DNA from: Deltaproteobacteria bacterium | GTDB lineage: Bacteria > Bdellovibrionota_B > Oligoflexia > Oligoflexales > Bog-1112 | DNA: 25,409 nt | Reading direction: 5' to 3' | NCBI GenBank assembly: GCA_016186945.1 | Contig: JACPKR010000028.1 | Coordinates: forward strand, 1-25,409 | Program-made: the position numbers and the translations under genes | Shown: in pieces, positions 16,182 to 24,334 of the stretch | How positions within the stretch are numbered: the first letter of the stretch is position 1 | Layout of the letters: the number at the start of each line of letters is the position of its first letter | The notes under the pieces: generated by a model | Seen by the model: the letters and a program-made list of their open reading frames with translations, nothing else | Databases searched by the model: none | Told to the model about the DNA's origin: nothing

Positions 16182-16329
16182 GGTAATGCGTAAGCCGCTT
16201 GGGCCAAAAAGGGAGAGGGGGGTTTGGGGGGGCGAGGGAACCGTCGCTCCCCCATGATTTTTTTTGGAGGCACCAGCTGCGCAGTTTCCTCCAAACCACC
16301 TCCTTGCCCCAAGTGGCTTACGCATTACC
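16182..16329. mobile_element. Full-length MITE-like element, copy B, with target-site duplication
   Basis: This is a 148-bp non-coding element with 26-bp terminal inverted repeats (16182-16207 and 16304-16329) matching at 24 of 26 positions. The outer tip is GGTAATGCGTAAGCC. It is flanked by a perfect 6-bp direct repeat ATGCAA (16176-16181 and 16330-16335), the expected footprint of transposition. The interior is nearly identical to copy A, including the G-rich block (16211-16238) and the 54-bp core. It inserted three bases downstream of the stop codon of the prepilin gene and 24 bases upstream of the metH start. No transposase is encoded. Confidence 0.9.
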
Positions 16330-16338
16330 ATGCAAGCG

Positions 16339-17727
16339 CTACAAAGTACAAGTCGCCGCAAGATCGGCGGGCGTCTCGTCAAATTCATAACAACATTTGA
16401 TCTCTTCCTTGCACGTCACATCTGTTGTGCAGCTTCCCCCATATTTGTTAATAGCACAAGGTGAAGAAAGATCGGCCCTGCACGAGGAGTCCGGAATGGA
16501 TGGATCACTCACATCATCTCTGGCATATCCTGGCAAATCTCTGTTAGGCGGAGGCACGATCTGTTCGATAATCGGGCGGATCGATTCCATCCAACCTCCT
16601 CGCTTGCATCCCAGAGAGCCGCCTGCGTTCCAGTCGATCGTTTTCGTTTCGCAACAGACTTGTGTGCAAATGACACCACCGTCCGCATCGACTCCGCGAA
16701 AGCGTTCATCCGCAGCACACCGTTTCTCCTCCGCAAAACATGCTCCTTTGTCATCGCCAAGCCCACTAGGCACAAACGTGTACGGGAACAGGCATTCACA
16801 GACAGGTTCCCCGTCCTGAATCCCCGTTACCGAAAAATTAGGGGCGCAAGACGACTCCGACGCGGTTATATCCCTCGGCACTATGCTTACAGGAATCGTG
16901 ATCGCCCCGAGGGTGGACATGACCGAATCCTTCTCCACCCAAAATACCTTATCCGGAGGGTAGTTAGAAACGTGAATACGCTGAGACCCCGATCGTGGAA
17001 TTGCGGGTTCATAGACGACCTGATAACGAAGGTGAAGGGTCTGTGCTGTTGAACACAGAGTTGGGGTAAATTCCGGTCTTCCGCTTCGCGTCTCACCAGG
17101 GGTTCCCAAGAAGGTGTCTTGAGGCCCGCATGTTGCCCAGAAATAGGCTCGCACCTTCACATCACACCCGCGTTCCGGCGCCGCACGCGAACATAGTCTG
17201 CCGTCCAGGATATTGTAGAGAGCAGGCTGACTCGGGCTGCCTGCGATCGTGTGCTTTTCAAGAAGTTGCGGCGCCACCGAACTTGAATCCCTGAACGGGA
17301 GGATAAGTTCGAATCCGACCTGTGCCCTGGGGTCTGTCGCACTACAGGCAAGCGCGTTAGGATCCCCAGCAAGGGACAAACAGTTGCGGAGTGCCACGTT
17401 CCCGTCAGCGTTGGAAAACACGGAGCTGGCGCGGATCACGTTTGGATCGGAAAGGGCACGCTCGATCCTCTGCGCAATCTCCTTCGTCCGCAAATTGACC
17501 TGCATGTCACGCACGGTCCTCTGCTGCTGACTTACAAAAGTCGCTATACCCAACGACAGTGTCACGGTGATGCCGATCGCGATCATCAGTTCGACAAGAG
17601 TCACGCCGGAGGATGGGCGGAGTAAGCAAAATCGTCGGCAAGGATGATTTTTGCCAATTCGGAGTGCCTTCGCGGGAATCGACGCCCGCTGGGGAACATT
17701 TTCTTGATCTCTTACTGAGGTTGACAA
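16339..17727 (-). CDS. Cysteine-rich prepilin-like protein (PilW-type minor pilin), second of a pair
   Basis: This 462-residue protein has a prepilin peptidase site SSG/VTLVE (cleavage after Gly41, Glu at +5) followed by a hydrophobic helix (about 47-65). Such proteins are exported and assembled into a type IV pilus or pseudopilus tip. The leader is long and arginine/lysine rich. The only well-placed in-frame start is TTG at 17727, which overlaps the upstream gene by 16 bases. The large C-terminal region is cysteine-rich, with ending motifs such as CECLFPY, ERFRGVDADGG and VCCETK. Its order of motifs mirrors that of the upstream gene, so the two are tandem paralogs. Function beyond the pilin-like export signal is unknown. 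Confidence 0.82.
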   Translation of the reverse strand: MSTSVRDQENVPQRASIPAKALRIGKNHPCRRFCLLRPSSGVTLVELMIAIGITVTLSLGIATFVSQQQRTVRDMQVNLRTKEIAQRIERALSDPNVIRASSVFSNADGNVALRNCLSLAGDPNALACSATDPRAQVGFELILPFRDSSSVAPQLLEKHTIAGSPSQPALYNILDGRLCSRAAPERGCDVKVRAYFWATCGPQDTFLGTPGETRSGRPEFTPTLCSTAQTLHLRYQVVYEPAIPRSGSQRIHVSNYPPDKVFWVEKDSVMSTLGAITIPVSIVPRDITASESSCAPNFSVTGIQDGEPVCECLFPYTFVPSGLGDDKGACFAEEKRCAADERFRGVDADGGVICTQVCCETKTIDWNAGGSLGCKRGGWMESIRPIIEQIVPPPNRDLPGYARDDVSDPSIPDSSCRADLSSPCAINKYGGSCTTDVTCKEEIKCCYEFDETPADLAATCTL

Positions 17728-18908
17728 CAGACGAGTCTCCTCATGTTACACACAAGGCCCATGGCATATTCTCGACGATCAACTCTGCACGCAGCAGGGC
17801 AATCATCGTTTTTTAACGCACTCGTGACCGTGCCTTCCGGACAACTGCTTCTGCAACCGACGACACCGCTTACCCTCTTTTTATACCCATCTATCCTGTT
17901 TTCCGCAGCTTCGTTGCTGGAACAACCCCTATAGATGCTGTTTATCTTGGGCATGGTGCAGTAAAAGGCACAGCCCTGTCTGTGATCTTCCTGCACCCAA
18001 TACCCTGCGGGACAGCTAGCCGTTTCGGCGATGGTTTTCTCAAGTTCGATGCAGTTATAAGCTTCCGAGGGATCCACGCAGTTAGCCGTACCATCAGAAC
18101 GCAGGCCGCGGAAAACAAGGTTTTCCGGACAGGTCAGTTCGGCTGCCATCGTTCGACGGCAGATGGGCCCTCGTCTGTTTTCCGTAGGGGACTCCGTTCT
18201 GGAAACGTAGGGTGGGGTGCAAACGCAAATCGCTCGCCCTCGGGAATCGTAGCCGCTGATGATGGCGCCCGGGTTGCATTCGCTGCTGGTAAAGGGACCG
18301 AGGATGTCTTCGACACGATGGGTGAAAAAGTTGACGGCCTTCGGAAGGGGAGCGAACGGTTTCATCCCCGCCAGGGTGCCAGGACGTTGAGAAACCTCGT
18401 AGCCCACGTGGATTTCCTCAGCACCTTCCAAACATGTTTTCCCCTCTCCCCCCGGGCATGTGGCAAAGAAAAACGTGTCGACCTGAAAGACGCATTCAAG
18501 ATCCCCCCCCTCCTTACATTTCAGACCCTGCGTGTTGAAAAACACCGGCTCAGCAGGAAACCCACTCATGCGGTCAAAACTGGCAGTTCCCGTCGGATAG
18601 GCTAGGGCAAAATAATTGGGGCTTGCCACATCGTGAGCGATGAGCCGAGTGGTGCACCCGTCAAGAGAGCCTAAGAGACATTTGATGAGATCGACATTTC
18701 CTTCATCCAGGATGCTAAGATAGAGGGAACTAGGGGTTCTGATTTTATTCTCAACATCTTGTGCTATGAACTGAAAAACGGTGCGGATACGCGCCCTTCT
18801 TTGTGATTGGAAAGTCGAGCTGAAAAACTGGGAAATACCGACAACTAGAATGCCAATTATCCCAGCAGCTACAATAGCTTCGATAAGAGTTGCTCCACGT
18901 TGGCGCAT
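17712..18908 (-). CDS. Cysteine-rich prepilin-like protein, first of a pair
   Basis: This 398-residue protein has a very short leader MRQRG, then the cleavage and methylation motif ATLIEAI (Glu at +5) and a hydrophobic helix up to about residue 28. The rest is soluble and rich in cysteines, suggesting a disulfide-stabilised exported domain. Shared landmarks with the downstream paralog are FFATC, a C-P..G..CxC..PY block (ICVCTPPY), LVFRGLRSDGT and a closing CC. The extra C-terminal part from about residue 290 has further cysteine repeats. No pilus assembly genes (PilB, PilC, PilD, PilQ) are in the window. Upstream lies a divergent region shared with rapA. Confidence 0.82.
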   Translation of the reverse strand: MRQRGATLIEAIVAAGIIGILVVGISQFFSSTFQSQRRARIRTVFQFIAQDVENKIRTPSSLYLSILDEGNVDLIKCLLGSLDGCTTRLIAHDVASPNYFALAYPTGTASFDRMSGFPAEPVFFNTQGLKCKEGGDLECVFQVDTFFFATCPGGEGKTCLEGAEEIHVGYEVSQRPGTLAGMKPFAPLPKAVNFFTHRVEDILGPFTSSECNPGAIISGYDSRGRAICVCTPPYVSRTESPTENRRGPICRRTMAAELTCPENLVFRGLRSDGTANCVDPSEAYNCIELEKTIAETASCPAGYWVQEDHRQGCAFYCTMPKINSIYRGCSSNEAAENRIDGYKKRVSGVVGCRSSCPEGTVTSALKNDDCPAACRVDRREYAMGLVCNMRRLVCCQPQ

Positions 18909-18976
18909 TTTTCTCGTTTTTCCGCTTATTTTTCCCTTTACAATAACATAAGTTCCTCCCTTTTACCCCCCCTCAA

Positions 18977-19056
18977 AGCCCGCTTGTAGCAAGGAGGTGG
19001 TTTGGAGGAAACTGCGCAGCTGGTTCCTCCAAGAAATTCCTTGCCAAAAGCGGGCT
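18977..19056. mobile_element. Short form of the MITE-like element, copy C
   Basis: The 54-bp core (18990-19043) is shared with the other copies and is flanked by a 9-bp inverted repeat, AGCCCGCTT (18977-18985) and AAGCGGGCT (19048-19056). The G-rich block of the long copies is absent. The arms differ from those of copy A, but the changes occur on both sides so pairing is kept. It ends about 6 bases before the rapA ribosome binding site, and it extends the rapA reading frame artificially by 25 codons. Confidence 0.8.
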
Positions 19057-19062
19057 ACGCAA

Positions 19063-19067
19063 AGGAG
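19063..19067 (+). promoter_or_regulatory. Ribosome binding site that fixes the rapA start
   Basis: AGGAG lies 9 bases before ATG 19077. The upstream in-frame ATG at 19002 lies within the repeat core and codes for repeat-derived peptide (EETAQLVPP), so it is not the real start. Confidence 0.65.
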
Positions 19068-19076
19068 AGGCCCAAG

Positions 19077-21839
19077 ATGTGGATCGTCAATCAAAAAATC
19101 ATAAGCTTACCCGAGCCTAATTTAGGCCCTGGCGTCATCACAAGGATCGACACAGAACGTGGAATCTTCACCGCCGAATTCCCAGAAACAAAAACACAGA
19201 GAACCTATTCCCTCATCAAGGCACCTGTCCGGGCCTACGACGAAACCTTGGACCATGCTGCTCCAGCGCTTCGGTCCCTCTTTTCCCGTGAGCTGACGAA
19301 TTTCCGTTCCTTCGACCTAAGAAAAGAAGCTTGGGCGTTAAAAAGCAAGCACGTCAAACTTCCCTCAAAAGGCTTACTCGGTGCTCGCATTTTTCCCATC
19401 CCCCACCAGCTTTACATTGCTTGGGAAGTCTCCCGCCGCCTACACCCGCGGGTTCTCCTTGCTGATGAAGTGGGTTTGGGAAAAACCATAGAGGCGGGCC
19501 TGATCTTTTCGCGACTGAAAACGCTGGGACGTGCGGAACGCGTTTTGATCCTCGTCCCCCCGTCCCTTGTCCATCAGTGGACAGCAGAGATGTTTCGACG
19601 CTTTGGGGAGCTTTTCGCAATCCTTGACGAATCCCGCAGCCGTGAGGAAGAAACAGCGCACGCCCAGTCTCCTTTCGAAGCGAATCAGAAAGTTATCTCC
19701 TCCCTCGACTTCCTGGCAGGCAATCCACTTAGGCTCGAGCAAGCACTCGCCGCCCAATGGGACCTTCTCATCATTGATGAAGCACACAAGTTGGAATGGG
19801 ACCTTGAGGAACCGAGTAAACTCTGGCTCATAGCGAGAGGACTCGCAACGATAAGCAAGGGTTTGCTACTGTTGACAGCAACTCCGCATCAGCGAGGGTC
19901 AGCAACACAGTTTGGCTTACTCAATCTGGTCGACCCCGCACGCTTCTCAGATTACGAGCAATTCCTCGAAGAAAGCGAGCGCATGCATGAACTCGCTGAC
20001 ATGGTAAACATCATCCTCAAGGGTTCTCCTGCCCACCAACAACGAGTCACGGTGTCTCTGCGGAAACTGTTTGCTGAGGATCGCCATCTGCTCGATCTCG
20101 TCGAGACAGGGTTGAAAGAAGACAAGGTCTCGGAGCTTCTCTCCGCTTTGATTGATCGACATGGAACCGGGAGGGTATATTTTCGCAACCGCCGCGAACG
20201 GATTCCTGGCTTTCCGAAGAGAAAACTTCTTTCCGTCCCCCTCTTGCCCTTTGATGAATACAAAGAACACCTGAAAGGCGTCAATCCAGTCGAACTCTCA
20301 GACACCCACCTTGTCGACTATGCAACAGGGCGGGGACTGAAAAGGACCTTCGACGCAAAAACAAATACCGATGCCCGATTCCAATGGCTTAAGGAATTTC
20401 TGAAAGGCATGGGGGACAAAGTCTTGATCATCTGTTCATCTAAAGAACGCGTGGAGAAGGTGGCAAAGTTCCTTGACCCTAATTTCGACAAGCCAGCACA
20501 AAGGAAAGTCGGCATCTTCCACGAAGGGCTTTCCATCGTGGACCGAGATATTCAGGCTGCCTGGTTCGCCCGCGAAAAGGGAGCAAAGGCACTGGTGTGC
20601 AGTGAGATTGGGGGGGAAGGGAGGAATTTTCAGTTCGTCAAGAAACTCATTCTTTTCGACCTGCCCATGCACCCCGACTTACTGGAACAAAGAATCGGTC
20701 GCCTCGATCGCATAGGTCAAGGAAAGGAAATTGACCTCATCGTCCCCTGGCAAAAAGATACCCCAGAAGAAGTCTTGTTCTCCTGGTACCAGGAAGGTTT
20801 GAATGCCTTTGAACAAAGCTGGAATGGAGCTGCCCTGATCTTAGAAGAATTCGGCGAGCGCCTGCTGGACGTGTTCGCCATGTTTCTCCCCCACCATGAG
20901 AACCATAAGAACCGACGTAAGGCTTTGGACACTTTAATAGAATCCACCCGGAATACTGTCTCAGATCTTCGCAAGCACGTCACACAGAACATCGACTCGC
21001 TGGTTGATTTGAATTCATTTAAGGAAGACATCGGCAGCAGCATTCTGGAATCCATTGACGACAGTGATGATGACACAGACCTAGAATTTTTTATGCACCA
21101 GGTCTTCAATCACTACGGAGTGGACTACGAAGACTACGACGACCAAGGATCTATACTGGTAAAGGGCGGGACCCTTGCTTTCATAGAGGATTTCCCCCTC
21201 GCCAAGAAAGAGGAAGAGGACACCCTCGTAACGTTCAACCGAAGGGTAGCTTTGGCACGAGAGGAGATGATTTTTCTTAGCATGGATCACCCGCTCGTCG
21301 AGGCAACCCTGGACCACATCCTGCTAAGAAACGAAGGAGTCGCCAGTGTCTGCCTTTGGGACCACAGCCCCTTCGGTCGTGGAATGCTCCTCGAATGTTC
21401 GCTCATCCTTGAGGCTAAAGGCCCCCCGCCACTCGACCTGGGCAGGTACCTTCCCTTGCAAGTGAGCGATTTTATAGTCGACCATACAGGGAACATGATT
21501 GAACAGGAGAAGCTGAAAAATAAGAACCGCTTCCTTTCCGAGAACCGAGATTTCTCGTTATTCGAGAGGGCCACATTCAAAGATGCCCTGCACAAGCTGA
21601 CAGGAATAGTCCTCGGTCACGCAAAGAAATGGGTGGACAAAGAAAAAAAATCGGCCCTCGTCAAAGCTCGGAAGGAAATAGACGACGAACTAGCGCGCCT
21701 GCGTTACCTCGCTAAAGTGAACCCCCTCGTATCCTCTGAAGAAATCGAAGCAATGGAGAGCTATAAGTCACAAGTTCTCAACGCCTTGGAAGCCTCCACT
21801 TGCCGAGTTGACGCTGTTCGCATGATTCTGACTCACTAG
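19077..21839 (+). CDS. rapA: RapA-like Swi2/Snf2 ATPase that recycles RNA polymerase
   Basis: This 920-residue protein is close to E. coli RapA (968) in length and motif context. RapA binds RNA polymerase and uses ATP to remodel stalled or post-termination complexes. Helicase motifs are LLADEVGLGKTIEAG (127-141), LLIIDEAHKLEW (230-241), LLLLTATPHQ (about 263) and a C-terminal helicase domain with the motif VI segment EQRIGRLDRIGQ. The region after TATPHQ (LLNLVDPARFSDYEQFLEE) matches RapA rather than general Snf2 proteins. ATG at 19077 is chosen by its AGGAG. The gene stands alone and is convergent with the glycyl radical enzyme gene, with a repeat core between them. Confidence 0.93.
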   Translation: MWIVNQKIISLPEPNLGPGVITRIDTERGIFTAEFPETKTQRTYSLIKAPVRAYDETLDHAAPALRSLFSRELTNFRSFDLRKEAWALKSKHVKLPSKGLLGARIFPIPHQLYIAWEVSRRLHPRVLLADEVGLGKTIEAGLIFSRLKTLGRAERVLILVPPSLVHQWTAEMFRRFGELFAILDESRSREEETAHAQSPFEANQKVISSLDFLAGNPLRLEQALAAQWDLLIIDEAHKLEWDLEEPSKLWLIARGLATISKGLLLLTATPHQRGSATQFGLLNLVDPARFSDYEQFLEESERMHELADMVNIILKGSPAHQQRVTVSLRKLFAEDRHLLDLVETGLKEDKVSELLSALIDRHGTGRVYFRNRRERIPGFPKRKLLSVPLLPFDEYKEHLKGVNPVELSDTHLVDYATGRGLKRTFDAKTNTDARFQWLKEFLKGMGDKVLIICSSKERVEKVAKFLDPNFDKPAQRKVGIFHEGLSIVDRDIQAAWFAREKGAKALVCSEIGGEGRNFQFVKKLILFDLPMHPDLLEQRIGRLDRIGQGKEIDLIVPWQKDTPEEVLFSWYQEGLNAFEQSWNGAALILEEFGERLLDVFAMFLPHHENHKNRRKALDTLIESTRNTVSDLRKHVTQNIDSLVDLNSFKEDIGSSILESIDDSDDDTDLEFFMHQVFNHYGVDYEDYDDQGSILVKGGTLAFIEDFPLAKKEEEDTLVTFNRRVALAREEMIFLSMDHPLVEATLDHILLRNEGVASVCLWDHSPFGRGMLLECSLILEAKGPPPLDLGRYLPLQVSDFIVDHTGNMIEQEKLKNKNRFLSENRDFSLFERATFKDALHKLTGIVLGHAKKWVDKEKKSALVKARKEIDDELARLRYLAKVNPLVSSEEIEAMESYKSQVLNALEASTCRVDAVRMILTH

Positions 21840-21858
21840 AGGTTTGGACCCTTCGGAG

Positions 21859-21912
21859 CAAGGAGGTGGTTTGGAGGAAACTGCGCAGCTGGTTCCTCCA
21901 AGAAATTCCTTG
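21859..21912. mobile_element. Core-only copy of the MITE-like element, copy D
   Basis: These 54 bp are essentially identical to the core of copy C, starting CAAGGAGGTGGTTTGGAGG and ending AAGAAATTCCTTG. No longer terminal repeats are visible. Internally GGAGGAA and TTCCTCC pair around CTGCGCAG, giving a hairpin. It fills the gap between the convergent rapA and glycyl radical enzyme genes and could act as a bidirectional stop or RNA-stability structure. Confidence 0.8.
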
Positions 21913-21925
21913 TCACGACGAGCAA

Positions 21926-24334
21926 CTACCACGTCTCATAATGAGTGCGATGTATAATGTCGTCTTGAACTTCCTTGCAAAGTTCGACGAAATAGGCGCT
22001 ATAGCCCGCCACGCGAACAATCAAAGACCGAGCCTGGTCAGGGTCTTTTTGCGCGGCAAGAAGTTGTTCCTTCGTCACGCAATTGAACTGGATTTGACTT
22101 CCTCCCAGTTTTTTGTGGGACTTCACCAAGGAGACAAATTGCCGCTTTCCTGTTTCATTCTCAAGAAGTTTAGGATCAATTTTTACGTTGAGCAGTGTGC
22201 CAAGCGGCATTGCGATCGGGTTGACGCGAGCGACAGACTTGATTACAGACGTGGGCCCTTCCTTGTCGGTTCCTTGCGAGGGGCTAATGCCGTCAGACAA
22301 CGGCATGTATGCTTTTCTCCCGCTTGGCAGAGCGCTTATGGCAGCGCCTTGCGGAACATTGGTGGAAACAGACAAGGTTCCCAGTTCGAGGGTGGAGAAG
22401 AGACCTCTGTGTTGAGTGATTTCGTAGGAAGCAAAGTCCACAATTTCTTTCGCGATGTGATCGACTTCTTCCACGTCATTTCCGTATTTCAGAACGTTTC
22501 GACACATCTTGTGAACATCTGGGTGCCCTTCGAAATTTGCCTGAAGAACGTTGACCAGCGTGCGGAATGTCAGTTTCTTTTCCTCAAAAACAAGTTTTTT
22601 AACTGCATACATGGCGTTCGCATAGTCAGCCACTCCTACTACGATCACGCCGGGGCCAGAGTTGTAACGGGCACCTCCGTCCATGTAACCTCTGCCTGAT
22701 TCCACGCAACCTTCGACGAGGGCTGACCCAGCAGGTTTGGGAACGTAGCGTTGGTGGGCTTTCTGGCAGACAATCGTGCAGGTTGCCGATACCTTGAACA
22801 GGTGTCTGAGCTGCTCCTTGACGGCATGTTCGAAAGTATCAAAGCTTTTGAAAGTTTCCACCTCACCGGTTCGGAGGCCTAAAACCTGATTACTCTTTAA
22901 ATGACGTCCGTTGTTGAGTGCGAGTTCGATCGCTACGGGAAAGTTCGTGTAAATTGCCGATGCCCACCGCACCAACTTCCCGTGTATGTGCGGTTCAACA
23001 CATGCCATCACACAATAGTCCCGGGCATCTTCAAGTGAGATGCCTCGAGATTGGAGCATCTGGAAGTGAATCTCGTCGAAGTGAATGCCGGGAAATCCCA
23101 TCCCGGCTTTGACGAGGTCAGCGATGGCGAAGAGGAAATCATCCTTGGTTTTGTCGCTCACTCGAACGGAAATCGAAGGTTGATAGAGCTTCAGATTCGC
23201 TGAGCATTCCATGACCAAGAAAGACAATGGGTTGGTGGCATCCTCACCGTTCCTGTCCAGGCCGCCTACGATTACATTTTGGAAGGGCATATACCCTGCA
23301 AAATAGTAGGCGCCAAATTCGCTGAGAGGCCAGACGTTTTCGCTTAACTTAATGAACAGGCAATAGAGCAGCTCCTTTGCCTCCTCCCAAGTGAGCGTCT
23401 TGTCATCGAGGTCTTTTTTCAAAAATGGGTAAAGGTACTGGTCGATCCTTCCCGGCGATGTCCCTGCATTATTCTCTTCAAGATAGAGTGACATCTGCCC
23501 GAACCACAAAGCCTGGAGCGCTTCGTGAAAGGTCTCCGGAGGCAGACCAGGGACCTTGGTGCAAATCTCCGCAATCTGAACTAAGTCTTGTTTTCTCTTG
23601 AAATCCTTAGAGGCAGCAGCCTGCTCACGCGCTAAGGTGGACATGCGCCTTCCCAAGAGGATCATAGCGTCGCACACGATCGTGACTGCCGTTAAAAAGA
23701 AGTGCTTTTCAATATCCTCACTCTTGTGCAGTTCCAGTTGACGCAGTTTCTCTTCCGCCTCTTGTTTAATGCCCAAATATCCCTTTTTTAGAAGAATATT
23801 GGCATAGCCAGGAGAAAGGTCTCCTCCTCCATTTGTAGTTTTCACTTCGCAGTCAATAATTCCCGACCCGAGGGAAATGTTTAAGAGTCCCAGCTCATCG
23901 AGTTGCCTATAAACAACCTCGTCAACGGAACGCCCTTTCCAGAAAGGAAAGATCTCCTCTCTAAGAGTTTTTTTGTCTTCCTCAGAGATGGTATAGGGAT
24001 CGACAGAGCGTTTGTGAACCGTGTCTAGCTCTCGCTCCACCCATCTCCAACAGATGTCTGGAGAAAACATGCCGGCCCTCGGCTTTCCCCCGGCGTGGCC
24101 AACAATAAGCTCGCCTTCACTGATATAGATGGGAAGAGTTTCGCAGGTGCGATAGATCCCCCGCGCCTTTGTCAAAATCGGGTGCATACCAGGATGCTCG
24201 CGAGCAATATCGGTAAGCGCTTTCGCGCTGTGAATAGAGAGCGAAGGCTTTGCTGAAAAGTAGGCGTCTCGCATCTTGCGAATGCGGGGCGGAAGTTTGT
24301 CGATACCATGCCTTGCCTTAGCTGTATGTTCCAT
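21926..24334 (-). CDS. CutC-like glycyl radical enzyme, substrate uncertain
   Basis: This 802-residue anaerobic radical enzyme of the eliminase branch has active-site Cys445 and Glu447 in ACVEP and the glycyl radical Gly777 in RVAGYS. Compared with choline trimethylamine-lyase CutC (residue numbers from memory), the Cys-to-Gly spacing is exactly 332. Asp172, Phe351 and Tyr462 fall where CutC has Asp216, Phe395 and Tyr506. The position of CutC Thr502 is Ala, and that of Tyr208 appears to be Val. Phe at the 395 position argues against isethionate lyase, where I recall a Trp. It may act on choline or another trimethylammonium or small alcohol substrate. ATG at 24334 is chosen because AAGGA precedes it. 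It overlaps the activase gene by 17 bases. No microcompartment shell genes are present. Confidence 0.85.
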   Translation of the reverse strand: MEHTAKARHGIDKLPPRIRKMRDAYFSAKPSLSIHSAKALTDIAREHPGMHPILTKARGIYRTCETLPIYISEGELIVGHAGGKPRAGMFSPDICWRWVERELDTVHKRSVDPYTISEEDKKTLREEIFPFWKGRSVDEVVYRQLDELGLLNISLGSGIIDCEVKTTNGGGDLSPGYANILLKKGYLGIKQEAEEKLRQLELHKSEDIEKHFFLTAVTIVCDAMILLGRRMSTLAREQAAASKDFKRKQDLVQIAEICTKVPGLPPETFHEALQALWFGQMSLYLEENNAGTSPGRIDQYLYPFLKKDLDDKTLTWEEAKELLYCLFIKLSENVWPLSEFGAYYFAGYMPFQNVIVGGLDRNGEDATNPLSFLVMECSANLKLYQPSISVRVSDKTKDDFLFAIADLVKAGMGFPGIHFDEIHFQMLQSRGISLEDARDYCVMACVEPHIHGKLVRWASAIYTNFPVAIELALNNGRHLKSNQVLGLRTGEVETFKSFDTFEHAVKEQLRHLFKVSATCTIVCQKAHQRYVPKPAGSALVEGCVESGRGYMDGGARYNSGPGVIVVGVADYANAMYAVKKLVFEEKKLTFRTLVNVLQANFEGHPDVHKMCRNVLKYGNDVEEVDHIAKEIVDFASYEITQHRGLFSTLELGTLSVSTNVPQGAAISALPSGRKAYMPLSDGISPSQGTDKEGPTSVIKSVARVNPIAMPLGTLLNVKIDPKLLENETGKRQFVSLVKSHKKLGGSQIQFNCVTKEQLLAAQKDPDQARSLIVRVAGYSAYFVELCKEVQDDIIHRTHYETW

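Noticed and set aside
16028-16312. Small protein gene spanning the metH 5' end and the repeat
   Set aside because: It overlaps metH in another frame and is made of repeat-derived sequence.
16158-16338. Cobalamin or SAM riboswitch upstream of metH
   Set aside because: The gap is filled by the mobile element, and I see no conserved riboswitch box.
17982-18605. A 207-codon plus-strand reading frame antisense to the first prepilin gene
   Set aside because: The opposite strand encodes a clear prepilin-type protein. The plus-strand product shows no recognisable motif and lies wholly inside that gene.
21866-22699. A 277-codon plus-strand reading frame opposite the glycyl radical enzyme
   Set aside because: It starts in the repeat core and runs antisense through the glycyl-motif region of a strongly conserved enzyme.
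21926-24334. Isethionate sulfite-lyase, which would link to the ComA-like sulfite chemistry
   Set aside because: The residue at the CutC Phe395 position is Phe rather than the Trp I recall for isethionate lyase, its Arg and Gln pocket positions do not match, and the Cys-Gly spacing fits CutC. The two loci are also 17 kb apart.
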